The translations under genes and the position numbers were made by a program. DNA of 64,000 nt from Anoplopoma fimbria (lineage: Eukaryota; Chordata; Actinopteri; Perciformes; Anoplopomatidae): assembly GCF_027596085.1 (NCBI RefSeq), contig NC_072449.1, forward strand, positions 26,239,522 to 26,303,521, written 5' to 3'. A model generated the notes under the pieces. It saw only the letters and a program-made list of their open reading frames with translations, searched no databases and had not been told where the DNA came from. How positions within the stretch are numbered: position 1 is the first letter of the stretch; the number at the start of each line of letters is the position of its first letter. Below are positions 26,301 to 35,818 of the stretch, one piece after another.

Positions 26301-29300
26301 TTATCAGACTACACATAACTGACCAAAATGGAGATATTTATTTTTCTTCCCTAAAGACGACATTGGTTCTTACTGACACCTGTGGCTTTGCCGGCACTGT
26401 TAACAGGTTACCAGGCTGCATAAAAACACAATCAAAGGGAATTGATTCAGCCACGAATCTAATGCATTCACCCTTAAAAATGCATTTAAGTTTATTGGAA
26501 TGATTGTATAAAGCATCCTGACTAAATCACTAAAGTGTATTTTGTAATTGAGAGCATACATAAGTATCACATTCTCCATTCATCATGACTTCTGAGTGTC
26601 CACACAGAGCGTGTTCCCATTCTGTAATGCGCTGCATTGTCAGAGCAAATTATCCTTTTTCGTTATTTCGGCTCAGTTGGTTGCATTCTGCGGCACTGCC
26701 GTTTCCAGGTAGGTCTTGAATTTTTTTTTCCAATGAGACAATGAAAACCAACACCCAACCTCCACCACAAAATGTCTCAACTCTTCATCTGTGTCTGTTG
26801 CAGGGCTACAGTATTTATCCACCTGTCACCTTACAGAAATGAGGTCAGAGGGTTGAAAATGAGCCCCATGGTTTAGACCAAACTCTGTAATGCACTGGCC
26901 CCGACAAGCCTGAGCCTTTGAGGTGATTGATCAGTCTGGTGTTTTGAGGCAAATTGATGTCGCAGTGTAGTCGATGGGCGGTGCTCACATGATGCTGCTG
27001 AGCGGGCAGGCGCAGGGATGTAATGTGATCAGGGGACGCTCCTGTGTGCCTGCTCCGCTTGACACACAATGAGCTGTTTTTAAAGGGGGAATGACACAGC
27101 AAGTCACGATTTTCACTTCAGACTAACCCGCAGAACAAGGACGCCATTTTCCCTCATCCTGTTGAGCATCATGATCTGCCAGCGCTTAAATCTCAGTGCA
27201 GTGTCTACCTAACCCATCTCTGCTGCAGCTAGCATCTCTTTTAACCAGTTATGTCAGTCTCATGGAAAGTTCCCAACCCCATCCACCTCTAACCACACAT
27301 GCAAATGGACCCACTATGCGACCTCCTGGGACACTGTTGCTTTAAAGAGCTACTGGTCCGGCAGATCCATGCAGGACCACAAATAATGTATACACATACA
27401 GTACTTTACAATGGAATCATTTAGCTGTTGCTTTTTTTTCCAGTTTGTCTTAAACTGAATGAGCAGGTAAATGTAAAGGCCTTTTTTCAAGGGCACTTTG
27501 ACAAGACCCTTGGGAGGATCAGACCTACTGCCTGACCTTTATATGACAAGATGGGGCCCCCACCACCACCATCAGCACCAGGCCACCCTGCAGAGCCATA
27601 TCAGAGAGGTTAATTTGCAAAACTCCTCGTAGCTGTCTCAGCTCAGCGGCCATATTTCTAAGTGCAATCTCATATGGAACCATTAAGGAAATTGCATTTT
27701 TCTTTGTACTCAATTTGAAGGCAGGTGGACAAGGCATTTAGATTATTAATTTGTATGGAATATTTAAGGGGTGATTGTGATCTTGCTGTATGGAGAAGCT
27801 TCAAATGCTTCCTCCTCCTTTTCATGTTTCAATCAGAAACCCTTTCAATTTAATAGGTCAGTGGTATTCTCTATTTTTATATCTCATTTCAGATTAGATT
27901 ATCATATGTCCTCGTCTAAATTTGCCTGGGCTGAGAGGAAATGAGCACCCTACAAAGACGCTCTTGTCCTTAGTGATCCGGCAGGGTTCTAATTTTGGCC
28001 CCCCGAGTCCAGCAGCCGGCTTCTATTAGGTTATGGCCACAGAGCAGATGAGACATAGGTGATGTATTATAGAGAATAATTGGAAAATTGCTCATGAATT
28101 TAGGAGCTCTTTGACCCAGAATAGCCATATGTCGTTCACCAACCAAAAGGCTCCTTTAATGCATTGCTGTTGATAGTCTGATGTTTGTTTCAAAGTGAAG
28201 GAATGTCATGGGAAGAGCTCTTTGTCTCTTTATAACTGCTTTGTTTGAAGTTAACGTTGCAGCGTAGTTGTAGAGAAAACAGTCTCTGGTAATTACGTCA
28301 GGCTCTCAACTCAAAAAACTATAATTAGCCTTTTATTTTTACTTGTGCCAGTCCCTCACAGTTTTATTACTTTTATTTTGTCAGATGCAGTATAACAAAT
28401 GACTTGTACCTTTGGTGAATACATATTTTAATCCCTTATATTGACAGTACATTAGGCAGTGGAGAAAATATTACCAGAAGCACCTAAGGGAAAGTTTCAG
28501 TATTATATTTTCTGCTCTTTTCTCTATTTCTGTGTTGTGGACTGACTTGATGGAATTTCTTCCCAGTGGTAACATACATCATCAGACCCATTAGTGTCAG
28601 TGATGAGCCATGAAGGCTATTCCATCAGCCGACTGGACCAGTCGTCTTTCTTCTCCTCCTGATTCTGACAGTCATGTGCGCCAGTTAATCAAAAATCATT
28701 TAGGGCACACACAGAAATATACTCTTGTACACACAAGCTTTATGAAAATGAACCAGATTACGTTTGACTTTTGAAGTCTTGTCGTCATTAAGCCTGCATG
28801 TGTTTTTCCATGCAGCCCTCCACTCTGGCGGGGGTGGGGGACTGTCTTTCTACAACAAATCAATATATCTACCCATGTTAGTGGTGCCCTAGTGCTCACC
28901 GCACTGGATGAAAGCTTTTACAAAGCTTTTTGTGGAGAAAGGAGATGATGCCTAACCAGCCTATGGAGAATGGAATCTCTCAGAACAATGGTGTAATTGA
29001 GGAGCATTGGGGGGGGGGGGGGGGCATCTCACTGATGTCCACTGGCCTGGAGACCCCACAGCAGAGGCCTTTTTCCCCTCAGGCATGGATGTGACCTCAT
29101 TCAGCAAACTGGGCTTCAGAATACACCCGCCCTCCAACCGCCCCACATGCATACACACACACACACGCTCACACTGGCTGTGGTCCCTCTGTACGGTCAG
29201 CTCGCATTATGACTCACACAGGACATCACCCTCTACTTAAAGGGTAGTTGGACCCATAATATGCTTTGTAAAGGTCTGATATAGGAGGAGGAAAATGGTG

Positions 29301-32300
29301 GAGAATTGGCAAATTGCATGTGTGTCTGTTAGAAAGGAGCGAAAATTATCGAGTTACTTTTCAGATATGATTTAAATTAGAGCTGACGCAGTTGATTGAC
29401 AGGTGTTTTTTGTAATTTTTCCAACAAAAAAGGCTAACATACACTGATTACAGCTTCTAAAATGTTAAAGATTTACTGTCTTTTTCTGTTTATATCATTT
29501 TAAATCAAACATATTTTGGTTTGTTAGCATAAACATACAATTTGAAGACACCACGTTAGTCTCGTGGAAATTCTCTTTTTTAACTTTTTGATTTGATTAA
29601 TCAAAAAATAGTTAATAAATTATTCAATAGAAAAAAGAATTGTTGCTTGCCAATTCGAAATAGTTAAATCACATTGTTCTTCTATGAAAATGCTCAAACA
29701 AAACCTTGCATTTACTGTACAGTGAAAAAGAGAGAGATTCGTATCAGCAGAAGGTGATTGGTCCATTTTCTCCCTCCCATCAGCTTGTGCTGCACACAGC
29801 ACCATGGGTCGATGGATCAGTGGGCCGCCCACTCCCTACTCCTACAGCTCAGTGTGCGCCTCCTCATTTTGGCCTCCTGCCTAGTCTATTTGCAGCATCC
29901 CCTTCTCAGATTCATCTTTTCTTTGTAGCCTTTCGATGCAGATATCAGGGATGTCACCCATAAACATAAGACTGTGCAACCATGTTGTCCACACAGTCCC
30001 GCTGTGCAAAACAATCCAACTCAATAAAATCAAACAAAGCACATTGACCCTGGTCGAAAAGAATAACTTGGATCATTGGCTGTTGAATCACTCGTACCCT
30101 GCAGCCCAAAAAAGCCCAAGGATACTGTTTTCTTTCGTCCCTTGAGACAGATCCCTCGTCTCTATTGATCAGAGTGCAGCCTGAAAGCTACTGAATACCA
30201 GACTCCATGCAAGGCAAGGTCATGTAGAGGCTTAAAACCCTCAAATGAATTACCCACTGCCCTTTGACTTCAGAAATTGTGACAACAAAATGAAAATGTT
30301 TTAGGGATGAAAGACCATTGGCCAATTTTGTTACCGACTGACTTTCTGTAGCATAGGATTGAACAGCAGGTTTTGCAAAATCTGCCAAAAAGAGATTGCG
30401 TTTTATAAAAAATAAAAGGAGCACATGTAATGGGTTAAACAATCAATAACTCCAATTTCTCCTGTCTGCAGATGGCAGGTTACACCATATGCCCCGTTCT
30501 GTCGGAGCAGATGTCACCGGCTCACTGGCTCCGCTGACCGGAGAACGCAAGTCCTCGGCCCCCATCCACTCCAGCCAGCCCGTCCTCTTCACCTTTGATG
30601 TGCCTGTGCGCCACACACACCACAGCTCCCTGTCCAACAGTGCACCCCAGGACTACCTCCTCCTCCACCAGTGCATGAGCAGGAAGACAGAGAGTGCACG
30701 GTAAAGGTCACGACCCTCAGGCGTCCTGTGTCAGTTTCCTGTTATCCCTTAATGCAGGTCAACATACAGGTTTACGACGCTTCCTCAGTTTAGATGCCCC
30801 TAAGGGATGGAACTACTGTTGCGGGGGAAAATTGTCCAACTGCTTTGTATGTATGCACGTGTGTGTGTGACAAAGCATTGTGGAAATGTTATAATGTATT
30901 TTACAAGTGCTTTGATTGAGGAAGTGATTGAAGTGAATATCCGAAACTGAATTATTCCGAAATGAGTAATAGATAATCTTGAATCAAAGTTTCGTTAGTT
31001 TGTTATTTGAGAGTTTGATTTGATTCAAAATGACAAAATACTACAGGCATAGGTGGGGATAGACCATTTTCTGAACACAGAGCAATGTAATTTTATTTTG
31101 ATATTGATAATTAAGATAAAGTGTAAAAAATGTTTTTGGGTAGTCCGCTGTAAAAAATATAAGAATAATAAAGGTATTTCATCACAATAATGCAAAAGTC
31201 CAATATTGCCATAAGTGAGACAAGTATTTAAACAATTAGTCCATAAATCATTTACCTGAAAAAATATGCAATGTAAAAAGAGATGTTAGGGCTTGTTGAG
31301 CAACCGTCTGTATAAGGACATGCACGCTTAACTGGCTATATGCTGAGTGGTAGAACAAAAGGGCCATGTGTTTATGTCAAATGCACTCCTGAGTTTACCA
31401 TTAATATTCACCTCACCTCCTTCTACCGCCATGCCCGCTTCCAAGAATCAAAAGGCTGCTTCAATAATTATGCCATTCAGCAGATAGCCGGCACAGTAGA
31501 TGATCAATGAGTTTGAGGCTGCAATTCATCACTCCTATAGGTTTGGACTTGCTTGGGGTAGAACTGCCCTCTCAGCCACACAATTTGCACATAAATCTGC
31601 TGTGTTGGACCTCTGTGAAACCAAACCTCACAATCCATCTCATCAGCTTTATGCAGATATTTCTGTCACTCCCTCACCAGCTTCTGCTCCGTGGGTCTGC
31701 TAATTAAGACAGGCATCTTGTGGGTATGATTTACGTCAGAATAAAAACTCCACTGGTCTGATGACCAATGGTATAAATTAATCCATGTAAAAAGCCCCCA
31801 TGAAGCCACAATGATGGAAGGCAGGGTAATGAACAAGATCATTGATTGATGTTTGAAATCCTGAGGAGACTGAGAGAGAATTGATGAAACACAACGTGCC
31901 GTCTGACATGAAAAAGAAACCGAGTCAGAGTGAGCAAAATGTTGTGTCAATATTAATTGTATTGCTTTTGATGCATTATTCATTTAAAATTGTTAAATTT
32001 ATTATCAAGATAAACGCAACCATTAGAAACCTGCAGTGTAGCTTAACACATGCGTAACATCTCAAGGGAGATCAGTACAGACATAAAGAAACGACTCATT
32101 GAGGATGTCTTATCTTTGCATTGGCCAACTAAATCGGACCATTGCTCAGCTAACTGTCTAGAAATGTCTAAGCTGTAGGTTTGCTCTAGTTGGCACTCAA
32201 GGTCAGGCCCTACAAAGGAGCCAGAATAAATGAGGCATGTCCCTTGGGTGTCTCACTAAAGCTGAGAAACTGTGGGAAAGTCATAGCATTCTACCTCTTA

Positions 32301-35300
32301 CCCCGAATGTCCTCTTCCTGTCAACATGAAGAAAACATGTAAACAAATCAGCTTTTCAGTTACACGTTAAGAATACTAAAATTGAACGTGTATGCTAGAG
32401 CTGTACAAATTTGCTCTGACATTGATGAGAAGGTGTGTTGTTTTTTTAAAACTGTGCTGAGAACTGAAATGCTACAGTGCCATCTAGTGTCTGTGTGCAT
32501 AATTCCATTGGAATTGGGATACATGGTACTGAATAAGAGATGGCTGTCAACCATTTGCCATTGTTTGTGATAGGTTGGCATTGGAGTATGAGACAGATGT
32601 CTATTTTGGAGGGAGCATTTAGGTACTGTGGAAAGTGGGAACCATAAAGATTTAATGTGTGCATTTGTGTAATATGTGTATGTCTCTGTCCATGTTGCAG
32701 GAGTGCCAGTTTCTCCCAGGCCACGCGAAGCAATCTATTTGTTGGGAGCGACTCTGCGGTGCAGAAACTCTCCCATGGCTTTTCACACTGTCTGAATGGA
32801 ATGGGTGCTCAGCTGCACGGCTTCTACAGCCTGCCCAAGCCAGGAAAACACCAGTTACAGGGGCTTGATGACTCCCCGCAGGAGGCCTGTTATGTGCTTC
32901 CGCGAGGTTACAGCTCAGAGGCACCGGCCCACAGCGCTCTGGGCGAGCCGGATCTGGAGAATGAAGAGGTTTACACCTTCAACACGCCCTGCAACGCCCT
33001 TGCCACCGTGCACAACAACGAACGTCCGACTGACAATTACGACCTTCCCACGACGCCTGGCTCCTTCTACCAGATCCCCCGGACGTTTGATAAGAATCAC
33101 AATGCCTTGACACACTCCAGCTCTGAGTCTTCTTGTGCTCCTCCTCCCAGGCCCCCTAAACCTAGCCAGGGTTCAGAGGGGCAGTGGGGGAGTCCCCAGT
33201 CGGCAGGGAGCCAGAATGGAGAGGTGACGCCAGCAGTGTCGGTTATCCCACGCAGGAATACTCTCCCTGCTGTGGAGAACATCAGGCTGCACAGAGGTAC
33301 ACTGAATGCAATTAGTGCTTTAACAGCTTTCCCAATACGTTCCTTCCAAATGACACTTGTTTCCTTAAACATAATTTCAGTTGACTCAGACAGATCTTTT
33401 GAAATAGCACATTTAACCTGCTTCCTGTTTTTGAATGCACGTCTGACTTCATCAGACTGTTCTCCTGTGGTACCGCAGTGACTCTGGGCTTCCTCTTCCT
33501 CCCCCTCTCTCTCTCTCACTCTTTCCATCTTCCTCTATCTCTCATTTTACTGATTTAACGCCAGCAGCTGAGCAGAAACAATCGGGCCAGTCTAGCAGAC
33601 ACTGTTCTGTTGAGACGCTAATGAAATTCAAGCCATACAGCCTGCTCCAGAATGCCTCGTTCCAGGCTGATAAGCAATGAAAAAAGAGAAAAAAAAACAG
33701 TAGCAGACACAATGCGTGGCCTCTTATTATGCTGTGTTCTCTTCTTGGCTAAGCCCATGCTCAGGCCTTGTATAGCCAGAGACACGATTTGACCTGTGAC
33801 CCTTGTTAGTGAGGCTACAGGCTGTTCATACACCTGTGCTGCAAAGACTAATTATAACCCAGTGAAGCATTTAATGAAACGTCACTTGTGTTTTGTTTGT
33901 TTCATTAGAAACGCGAGTTTTCTCCTTGAAATGTCAGGCTTTTTTGTCTATATTAGCCTATTTTTGCATTGTACTGTTTCACTTGAGGAGCACTTCTTTC
34001 CTTTTAAGAGCTTACGGCAGTTGTAAATATTGATCTCTCTCCTCGCTTCTCTCCACAGGCTCCTCTTTGAAACTAACAGCCATCACCGTCCCATCCATTT
34101 CAACAACTCGGGCCAGTCTGTGGAGTCTGTCAATGATGGGTTCAGTTCCTACCTGGTGAGTCACTCTCTCCCTTCAACTGCACTCCCTCCTCAGACAGAT
34201 GCTGTTAGTGCGACTTCATAAACTGCAGAGAAAGAAAAAGCATCTCTACTATATTTACTCGAATTGAGCGCTCCATTTTTCCTGCAATATTGAGCCCAGA
34301 GAGTTTAAGCGAGTAATGCACCCTCTGTCTCTTTTGACACCAGAGAACCAAAGCGCCTCTGACTCGCTCAGACAGTGGCAACTCAGATGACAACTATGTG
34401 CCCATGAATCCTGGCTCCTCGCCACTCAGCGCTGCCCAGGCTGACAGCCCTAAAAATATCTACATCCCTATGAGCCCTGGGCCACATCACTTTGATTTCC
34501 CAGGATTCTCTGCAACATTACCTGCCCGTAAGGGGAGCAGCGCCTCCCTGTGTCACCGGCCCAGCCGCCTCAGTGATGTCACACCGCCACCCATCAACCG
34601 CAACCTCAAACCTAACAGGAAATGTGAGTTTTTGACGGCAATCTCTTGTTGTCGTGGTTTTTTTCGTTGCAATTTTTGCCTTCAAAACGGCTCTGCCATC
34701 TGGATTGTTGATTGATTTAACAGAGACAATGATTTTTTTGTTGACAGTGTCTGCTCTTGTTTTCCACAGCGAAGCCAACACCTCTTGATTTGAAGAACAA
34801 TGGGATCATTGATGAGCTGCCATTTAAGAGCCCAGTTACCATGTCCTGGACACGGCCCATGTGAGTCTCATATCAGTCATTTAAAGCTAGGTTACCTAAG
34901 GCCACTGACACACACACACACTGCCTGAAGGTAGAAGCACTCACAGTCCTGTCTGCTTTGCTTCAGGCCTGCTATGAACTCCATGTCCTCCCAGCATTGT
35001 CGACCCATCTCTACACAAAGCATCACCAGCACCGACTCTGCAGACAGTGAGGAGAATTATGTGGCTATGGTGAGTCCCAATAGCTGGAGGGGAGATCAGG
35101 GGAGCACATTGTGTCTTTTGTATCTTAATGATCCTCATGTTTGCGTGCTACGCCTTCTCTGTGTGAGTGAAACCTCCCTTTCGTCCCCATTAGCAGAACC
35201 CAGCGTCTACCTCCCCAGCCGTGAGCGGCACCAGCAGCCCGGCCCCTAGGAAGTGTGGCAACGTGGACTACCTAGCGCTGGACTTCCAGCCTGGGTCACC

Positions 35301-35574
35301 CAGTCCGCACCGAAAAGTAAGCATATGATTCAGTGGACTCAATTTGTTCTGCATTGTTTCTTATTGCTACCGCAGTGCAGTTCACCCCTCAGCCCAGAAT
35401 CTAACTACTGCCTTATTTATCATTCCACAGCCATCTACATCCTCTGTGACCTCGGATGAGAAGGTGGACTACGTGCAAGTGGACAAGGAGAAGACCCAGG
35501 CACTGCAAAGCACCATGCAAGAGTGGACCGATGTGCGGCAGTCTACTGAACCGGCCAAGGGGGTCAAGTCCTGA
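3192..35574 (+). CDS. gab2: GRB2-associated-binding protein 2 (Gab2) docking adaptor, ten coding exons
   Basis: Cytoplasmic and membrane-recruited scaffold that is tyrosine-phosphorylated after receptor activation. Exons: 3192-3263, 17999-18299, 30472-30700, 32701-33296, 34059-34155, 34344-34623, 34770-34860, 34967-35069, 35194-35316, 35431-35574. Residues 1-124 form the PH domain ([14 protein letters not shown], then [11 protein letters not shown]). Further on: 14-3-3-type sites RSASFS (201-206) and RRNTLP (T388); Grb2-SH3 motifs APPPRPPKP (347-355) and PPINRNLKP (514-522); PI3K-type YVPM (Y450), YIPM (Y472) and YVAM (Y587); and the paired SHP2-type sites VDYLALDF (Y616) and VDYVQVDK (Y645). 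The length would be 678 residues against 676 in human. Caveat: exon 5 is one base short (see findings); residue numbers after 400 assume that base. As assembled, the frame closes at a TGA across the exon 5/6 junction, after about 431 residues. Confidence 0.98.
3502..3526 (+). repeat. (AAC)n microsatellite
   Basis: About eight AAC units followed by an A run, in gab2 intron 1. Confidence 0.9.
4341..4409 (+). repeat. (CA)n microsatellite
   Basis: About 34 uninterrupted CA units in gab2 intron 1. Probably length-polymorphic; alternating purine-pyrimidine DNA of this kind can adopt Z-form. Confidence 0.97.
4920..4946 (+). repeat. poly(A) tract
   Basis: A run of about 27 nt in gab2 intron 1, with no recognised retroposon body beside it. 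Confidence 0.85.
6450..6760 (-). repeat. Degenerate teleost MITE-like interspersed repeat
   Basis: Carries the recognisable internal stretch around tttcccagaggccaaggtga and tgcttgttttgttcaaccaa, followed by aacagtccaaatcc, known from a very abundant fish repeat with attaatcgatta-type ends. Diverged, with loose boundaries. Family resemblance is from memory, so the class is tentative. Confidence 0.5.
7054..7121 (+). repeat. 15-bp GC-rich minisatellite, about 4.5 copies
   Basis: Near-perfect head-to-tail copies of agcggcgcagtgcag in gab2 intron 1. It is an isolated GC-rich island in AT-rich intron and is open in one forward frame only because 15 is divisible by three. Confidence 0.95.
7531..7615 (+). 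repeat. Two interleaved inverted repeats (A-B-A'-B')
   Basis: Arm A (7531-7552) is a perfect 22-nt reverse complement of A' (7571-7592). Arm B (7551-7568) is a 17/18 reverse complement of B' (7598-7615). Because B lies in the A/A' loop and B' lies outside it, the two pairings cannot nest: they are either pseudoknot-like or mutually exclusive. Confidence 0.95.
12940..13105 (+). repeat. Dispersed repeat rich in GTCTTGAC / CTTGGTC words
   Basis: The words ggtcttgact, ggtcttgactt, gtcttggccttgat, ttggtcgagact and gtcgtcttgactacaac recur with variation over about 160 bp. It resembles a common fish repeat built of such words. Edges uncertain. Confidence 0.5.
13529..13551 (+). repeat. (GT)n microsatellite
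   Basis: About 11 GT units in gab2 intron 1. Confidence 0.9.
15313..15331 (+). repeat. (GA)n microsatellite
   Basis: Short polypurine GA run in gab2 intron 1. Confidence 0.85.
17999..18299 (+). CDS. gab2: gab2 exon 2 (most of the PH domain)
   Basis: 100 codons plus one base, [16 protein letters not shown] to [10 protein letters not shown]. It encodes the core and C-terminal helix of the PH domain ([17 protein letters not shown]). Acceptor tttcccag, donor gtaaga. GC-rich and nearly identical in residues to human GAB2. Confidence 0.98.
18580..18800 (+). repeat. Degenerate teleost MITE-like interspersed repeat
   Basis: Same family as 6450-6760 but opposite strand: aaacttgccaaacacttgct, then ctttgttatgttttgggaaatag-type text. 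Diverged. Confidence 0.5.
20986..21562. mobile_element. Non-autonomous DNA transposon (MITE-like) with long terminal inverted repeats
   Basis: About 575 bp. The left end (about 20991-21062) and right end (about 21487-21562) are imperfect inverted repeats of some 65-70 bp, with the near-perfect core gaggggttgtatgaggt / acctcatacaacccctc. The interior has no transposase ORF. It resembles a well-known fish interspersed element; superfamily unresolved and target duplication not clear. Confidence 0.75.
22075..22140 (+). repeat. Fragment of MITE-like repeat end
   Basis: Terminal-type sequence with aattaactaatcaag and ending tttcagctct, as at the ends of the family copied at 6450, 18580 and 29380. 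Confidence 0.35.
23281..23340 (+). repeat. (CA)n microsatellite
   Basis: 30 uninterrupted AC units in gab2 intron 2, flanked by degenerate acacat/acgtac variants on both sides. Confidence 0.97.
29009..29024 (+). repeat. Poly(G) run, 16 nt
   Basis: 16 consecutive G in gab2 intron 2. Can form intermolecular or slipped G-quadruplexes; length is error-prone in sequencing. Confidence 0.9.
29380..29625 (-). repeat. Degenerate teleost MITE-like interspersed repeat
   Basis: Begins tagagctgacgcagttgatt and ends tttgattaatcaaaaaatag, with internal tttactgtctttt and catacaatttgaagacacca words of the same family as 6450-6760. Confidence 0.5.
30472..30700 (+). CDS. gab2: gab2 exon 3
   Basis: Completes Asp125, then [16 protein letters not shown], then [19 protein letters not shown] to CMSRKTESA. 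It aligns with human RERKSSAPSHSSQPTLFTF, though the first Arg of the human Akt-type RxRxxS site is Gly here. Acceptor tctgcag, donor gtaaag. Confidence 0.96.
30701..32700 (+). other. gab2 intron 3, 2.0 kb
   Basis: AT-rich. The only item noted is a CTCF-like motif on the minus strand (32478-32490). No coding signal; the ORF running into exon 4 from 32657 is intronic before 32701. Confidence 0.85.
32478..32490 (-). promoter_or_regulatory. CTCF-like motif in gab2 intron 3
   Basis: The minus strand reads ACACTAGATGGCA, 12 of 13 to the CTCF core. Sequence match only. Confidence 0.35.
32701..33296 (+). CDS. gab2: gab2 exon 4 (largest coding exon)
   Basis: 198 codons plus partial codons. It carries [38 protein letters not shown], the Grb2-SH3 motif APPPRPPKP and IPRRNTLP. 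It ends LHRG with one base of the next codon at donor gtacac, a weak but workable donor at the position expected from human. Confidence 0.97.
33297..34058 (+). other. gab2 intron 4, 762 bp
   Basis: Pyrimidine-rich in the first 250 bases. The exon 4 ORF reads into it up to a stop at 33479, which is not coding. Acceptor ctctccacag. Confidence 0.8.
34059..34155 (+). CDS. gab2: gab2 exon 5, with apparent 1-nt deletion
   Basis: In the good frame (from 34060) it encodes FETNSHHRP to [13 protein letters not shown], matching human around ESMSDGVGSFL. The downstream join to exon 6 is phase 0. The upstream join needs one more base near 34067-34069, where human has Cys (ASSCET). As written, frame from exon 4 is lost. 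Confidence 0.85.
34344..34623 (+). CDS. gab2: gab2 exon 6
   Basis: Encodes [16 protein letters not shown], then YVPM (Y450), YIPM (Y472) and [13 protein letters not shown]. It supplies two PI3K p85-type sites and the second Grb2-SH3 motif. Donor gtgagt. Confidence 0.97.
34770..34860 (+). CDS. gab2: gab2 exon 7
   Basis: [20 protein letters not shown] to SWTRP, matching human [19 protein letters not shown]. Acceptor ttccacag, donor gtgagt. Confidence 0.96.
34967..35069 (+). CDS. gab2: gab2 exon 8
   Basis: [18 protein letters not shown] to EENYVAM. Y587 sits in YVAM where human has YVPM; both fit the p85 consensus YxxM. Donor gtgagt. Confidence 0.96.
35194..35316 (+). CDS. gab2: gab2 exon 9
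   Basis: [18 protein letters not shown] to [19 protein letters not shown], with the first SHP2-binding tyrosine (Y616). The acceptor is tagcag, a NAGNAG pair, so the first Gln may be optional. Donor gtaagc. Confidence 0.96.
35431..35574 (+). CDS. gab2: gab2 exon 10 (terminal coding)
   Basis: [19 protein letters not shown] to [14 protein letters not shown] at 35572-35574. Y645 in VDYVQVDK is the second SHP2-binding site. Almost identical to the human C-terminus. Confidence 0.98.
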   Translation, partial: PSTSSVTSDEKVDYVQVDKEKTQALQSTMQEWTDVRQSTEPAKGVKS

Positions 35575-35798
35575 CACTGACCTGTGCAAAACAAGGACCT
35601 TACGTGGAGCATCTCTAGTATCATGTGTCTATCATTACTATGAATACTGGTTGGGCTTGATTGAGACTGAATTATTTGGACACAAAGCCATAACCTACCC
35701 TATGCCTGTTCTCTGTGATGATTTTTACTGCAATGCACTGCTAACATGCAGGATATCAGGCCATATACAGGTGAAGCGTCCTGCCAAAGCTCTTCATG

Positions 35799-35818
35799 CA
35801 GACTGTTATAACAGTCTG
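35799..35818. repeat. Perfect 20-bp palindrome in gab2 3' UTR
   Basis: CAGACTGTTATAACAGTCTG equals its own reverse complement, 225 nt after the gab2 stop. Confidence 0.95.

Larger units (their letters stand above)
18300..30471 (+). other. gab2 intron 2, 12.2 kb
   Basis: No exon recognised. It contains MITE-like repeats (18580-18800, 22075-22140, 29380-29625), a DNA-transposon-like element with long inverted ends (20986-21562), a (CA)n run (23281-23340) and a 16-nt G run (29009-29024). Dense, non-repetitive sequence at 27480-28160 is a candidate conserved non-coding block. Confidence 0.85.

Noticed and set aside
32657..33481. 274-codon single ORF as an independent gene
   Set aside because: It is gab2 exon 4 read into its flanking introns; only 32701-33296 is coding.
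33097..33528. 143-codon minus-strand ORF
   Set aside because: Antisense shadow of gab2 exon 4 and adjacent pyrimidine-rich intron; no protein family features.
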